Shown one piece after another: positions 4,957-7,814 of a stretch of 7,814 nucleotides of DNA (position 1 is the stretch's first letter; every line of letters begins with the position of its first letter). The position numbers and the translations under genes were made by a program. Origin of the DNA: Deltaproteobacteria bacterium RBG_16_44_11 (GTDB lineage Bacteria; Desulfobacterota; Syntrophia; Syntrophales; Smithellaceae). Below the pieces are notes generated by a model that was not told where the DNA came from, made no database searches, and saw nothing but the letters and a program-made list of their open reading frames with translations. Location: positions 21,914 through 29,727 of the forward strand of contig MGQN01000022.1 of assembly GCA_001797845.1 (NCBI GenBank), in the 5' to 3' direction.

Positions 4957-7814
4957 GTGAAGTTAATCGACAAAACAGTTTTAGAACCATTGCTGAGATT
5001 GAAGAAACACACCCTCGGCGGCGCTTTCGGAAGGAAGTACTCCTACGATGAATTACCTCTGCGATCGGAATTACTCAGCTCCGACCAAATGAAACAGCAC
5101 GGCAAAGCACTGGCGCACGTGCATAAATTGACCCGCGTTAGAGTTTCTGAACGGCTTCTGGCACGCCTGCATGAGAATGAAGATGTGCTGATTGAAACAT
5201 GCAACCAGCTGACAGATGTAGTCAAAGATAACAGCACGATAGCACCTGCCGAAGAATGGCTTCTCGATAACCTCTATTTAATTGAAGAACATATTCGCAT
5301 GGCTAAAAGACATTTGTCCAAAGGCTATAGCCGGGGATTGCCGCGTCTGCAAAATGGGCCGTCGGCCGGTCTCCCCCGTGTCTATGATATAGCGCTCGAG
5401 ACCATCTCCCACGGTGATGGCCGGGTAGATATGGAAAGTCTCATTAGTTTTGTTAGAGCCTACCAAACGGTAACCCCTCTGAAATTGGGCGAGTTGTGGG
5501 CAATTCCGATTATGCTGCGTCTCGCGCTGATCGAAAATCTGAGGCGTATTGGAACGCGAATCATTGCCGGTATTGCCTACAGGGAACGAGCCGATTATTG
5601 GGCGGACCAGATGGCCGATATCGCGAGGAGTGATCCCAAAAGCCTCGTTCTGGTAATCGCCGATATGGCACGCTCCGATCAACCGATGGCCAGTTCATTT
5701 GTCGCGGAATTTGCGCGCCGTTTACAAGGACAGAGTCCGGCCCTGGCGTTGCCTCTCACCTGGATCGAACAGCGGCTTTCCGAGTCTCATTTGACGATTG
5801 AACAGTTGGTCCGCTCCGAAAATCAGCAGCAGGCCGCCGACCAGGTATCTGTAAGTAACAGCATCGGCAGTCTGAGGTTTCTGATGGCGATGAACTGGCG
5901 TGAGTTTGTAGAGACCATGAGCGTTGTCGAACAGATCCTGCGTAAAGATCCCAGTGATATCTATATCAAAATGGATTTCATAACTCGAGACCATTATCGT
6001 CATACCGTTGAAAAGATAGCAAAATACAGCCCCATATCCGAAAGTGAAGTGGCGAGCCTGGCCATCGATTTATCCCGGGAAGGCTCGTCGAAGCGCAGCA
6101 ACGGTGATCCAGTGGCACATGTTGGTTTTTATCTGATCGATAAAGGATTGCCCGAACTCGAAAATAGAGCTCAGATGCGTAAGCCCCTCGCTGAGTCCAT
6201 TCGTCGAATTATCTCCGGATTTAAGTTGTTTATCTATCTGGGGACAATAATGCTGATCACATTAATCACGGCCTTCGGTTTACTGCTGGGAGTTCAAACC
6301 GATAGTCTGCACGGTTGGATACTTGCACCTATCGCTATTATTTTTATTCTGGGAGCAAGCAGTCTGGCCATAGCGCTGACGAATTGGCTGGCTATGCTTC
6401 TGGCCCATCCGCATCCGCTGCCGCGTATGGACTTTTCCCTGGAAATTCCAACGGAATCAAGCACTCTGGTGGTAATTCCTACGATGCTTACAAGTGCTCA
6501 AAACGCAGAAGATCTGGTCGAAGCACTGGAAATAAGATTTTTGGCTAATCGGGATAATAACCTGCACTTTGGCTTGCTTACCGATTTTTGTGATGCCCAT
6601 GAAGAAACGACTTCCGAGGACAATGCGCTCCTGCGTTTGGCCGAGCAGAGAATTGAAGAACTCAATGATAAGTATAGGGGTACAAAAGGAGGAACTTTCT
6701 TTCTCTTCCATCGTCCACGCCGCTTCAATCCAGAGGAGCTGCTTTGGATGGGTTACGAGCGTAAACGTGGAAAAATAGCCCAGTTGAATGCCTTTCTGCG
6801 CGGTGGCGCAAAAGATTGCTTCTCTCTAATCGTCGGTATCACGGAAATATTATCAAATGTGAAGTACGTAATTACTCTGGATACGGATACCCAACTTCCT
6901 CGCAATTCCGCGCAGCAATTTGTTGGGGCCATGGCACATCCGCTTAATCGTCCACGTTATGACGAAGCACGGCAGCGTATTTGTGATGGTTATGGCATTC
7001 TTCAGCCACGCATCGCGGAGAGCTTATCAGGCGACGGCAAGTCATGGTACGCGCGCTTATGGGGCGGTGAAACCGGTATTGATCCTTATACACGCGTTGT
7101 TTCCAATATCTACCAGGATGTATTTGCCGAAGGTTCATATATCGGCAAAGGTATTTACGATGTCGATGCATTTGAGAAGGTCCTCGCCGACCGCCTTCCC
7201 GAAAACCGGATACTCAGTCATGACCTCATAGAAGGTTGCTACGCGCGTTCGGGCTTGCTCTCCGATATTCAATTATACGAGGAATATCCGTCTCAATACA
7301 GGATGGATGTAAGCCGAAGGCATCGCTGGATTCGCGGAGATTGGCAAATTGCCAGTTGGCTGAGATCGGAAGTTCCGGCCGGCGGCGGCAGGCATCAGAA
7401 AAATAAAATATCCTGGCTTTCCCAGTGGAAGATTTTTGACAACCTCAGGCGCTCTCTGGTTCCGGCGGCTCTGACCTTGATGTTAATTATGGGATGGGTC
7501 ATCATTTCTCCGGTTTGGCTGTGGACAATAATGGTGATCGGAATTCTTCTCATCCCTTCCGCGAGCGCTGTACTTCTGGAACTCTTACGTAAGCCGGGAG
7601 ATGTGCTGTGGAGCCAGCATTTTGTCACTGCCCTGCGTCAGGCCGGAAGGCACTTTTTTCAAACTTTGTATACGCTCGTTTGTCTTCCCTATGAAGCATT
7701 TTTTAGTCTGGATGCGATTGCCCGTACTCTCTGGCGAATGCTCGTTTCACACAAGCGACTGCTGGAGTGGAATCCTTCCGGAAACCTGGCAAGCCATAAC
7801 CTAAATAGCTTTGC
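4957..7814 (+). CDS. ndvB: Cyclic beta-1,2-glucan synthase (NdvB/Cgs type), N-terminal part
   Basis: The frame stays open from GTG 4957 to the window end: 952 codons plus two bases, about one third of the ~2,800 residues usual for the family. The enzyme sits in the inner membrane and uses UDP-glucose to build, then cyclise, beta-1,2-glucan that is exported to the periplasm. Residues 1-410 are the cytoplasmic N-terminal region, with family stretches such as EEWLLDNLYLIEEHIR and KGYSRGLPRL. Hydrophobic segments lie at about 421-446 and 454-482. The GT84 domain follows: VVIPTML (about 505), LLTDFCDA (540-547), ERKRGKIAQLN (601-611), the DxD motif in TLDTDTQLPR (Asp642, Asp644), HDLIEGCYARSGL (755-767) and YEEYP...SRRHRWIRGDWQ (774-797), which holds the (Q/R)xxRW motif. 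Further membrane helices lie at about 835-868 and perhaps 900-912. The C-terminal GH94 phosphorylase-like domains that set ring size would lie beyond the edge. It diverges from malic enzyme. Confidence 0.95.
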   Translation, partial: MKLIDKTVLEPLLRLKKHTLGGAFGRKYSYDELPLRSELLSSDQMKQHGKALAHVHKLTRVRVSERLLARLHENEDVLIETCNQLTDVVKDNSTIAPAEEWLLDNLYLIEEHIRMAKRHLSKGYSRGLPRLQNGPSAGLPRVYDIALETISHGDGRVDMESLISFVRAYQTVTPLKLGELWAIPIMLRLALIENLRRIGTRIIAGIAYRERADYWADQMADIARSDPKSLVLVIADMARSDQPMASSFVAEFARRLQGQSPALALPLTWIEQRLSESHLTIEQLVRSENQQQAADQVSVSNSIGSLRFLMAMNWREFVETMSVVEQILRKDPSDIYIKMDFITRDHYRHTVEKIAKYSPISESEVASLAIDLSREGSSKRSNGDPVAHVGFYLIDKGLPELENRAQMRKPLAESIRRIISGFKLFIYLGTIMLITLITAFGLLLGVQTDSLHGWILAPIAIIFILGASSLAIALTNWLAMLLAHPHPLPRMDFSLEIPTESSTLVVIPTMLTSAQNAEDLVEALEIRFLANRDNNLHFGLLTDFCDAHEETTSEDNALLRLAEQRIEELNDKYRGTKGGTFFLFHRPRRFNPEELLWMGYERKRGKIAQLNAFLRGGAKDCFSLIVGITEILSNVKYVITLDTDTQLPRNSAQQFVGAMAHPLNRPRYDEARQRICDGYGILQPRIAESLSGDGKSWYARLWGGETGIDPYTRVVSNIYQDVFAEGSYIGKGIYDVDAFEKVLADRLPENRILSHDLIEGCYARSGLLSDIQLYEEYPSQYRMDVSRRHRWIRGDWQIASWLRSEVPAGGGRHQKNKISWLSQWKIFDNLRRSLVPAALTLMLIMGWVIISPVWLWTIMVIGILLIPSASAVLLELLRKPGDVLWSQHFVTALRQAGRHFFQTLYTLVCLPYEAFFSLDAIARTLWRMLVSHKRLLEWNPSGNLASHNLNSF

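Noticed and set aside
5043..7804. Antisense and shifted ORFs within the glucan synthase gene
   Set aside because: They overlap a continuous frame that carries every GT84 motif, and none has recognisable features.

Overview
The window looks like ordinary chromosomal DNA from a Gram-negative bacterium. A gamma- or betaproteobacterium is the most natural guess, but the sequence does not settle it. The evidence is a lipoprotein signal peptide with a lipobox, sigma70-type promoters (TTGACA / TATACT, TTGACA / TATCTT), Shine-Dalgarno sites, and the start of an inner-membrane cyclic beta-1,2-glucan synthase, an enzyme known from Gram-negative bacteria. No tRNA, rRNA, transposase, integrase, phage gene or CRISPR array is visible.

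Layout, left to right. Positions 1-259 hold no confident gene; a minus-strand promoter at the extreme left points out of the window. Positions 260-1180 (minus) encode a cysteine-rich secreted lipoprotein of unknown function. Positions 1181-1475 hold its promoter, a 14-bp perfect palindrome and a strong hairpin. Positions 1476-1802 (minus) encode a small AT-rich stand-alone SWIB/MDM2-domain protein with its own strong promoter. Positions 1803-2147 are a divergent control region. Positions 2148-2519 (plus) encode a YggT-family membrane protein. Positions 2520-2835 are a convergent region. Positions 2836-4485 (minus) encode a complete malic enzyme; overlapping its stop codon is a short, apparently frame-disrupted ORF (2648-2843). 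Positions 4486-4956 are an AT-rich divergent control region. From 4957 to the right edge (plus) runs the first 952 codons of a very large cyclic beta-1,2-glucan synthase (NdvB/Cgs type, GT84), cut by the window end.

The genes do not form one operon. They are mostly separate transcription units: malic enzyme handles malate-to-pyruvate carbon flow and NAD(P)H supply, the glucan synthase makes periplasmic osmoregulated glucan, and YggT, SWIB and the lipoprotein are small accessory proteins without an evident shared pathway. I found no convincing new multi-gene system. The points most worth a second look are: the promoter segment shared by the SWIB gene and an off-window gene; the disrupted ORF translationally coupled to malic enzyme; the NADP-type coenzyme residues in a malic enzyme likely to be auto-named NAD-dependent; the atypical insertions in the SWIB protein; and the lipoprotein with a cysteine-rich insert in an apparent Ig-like fold.
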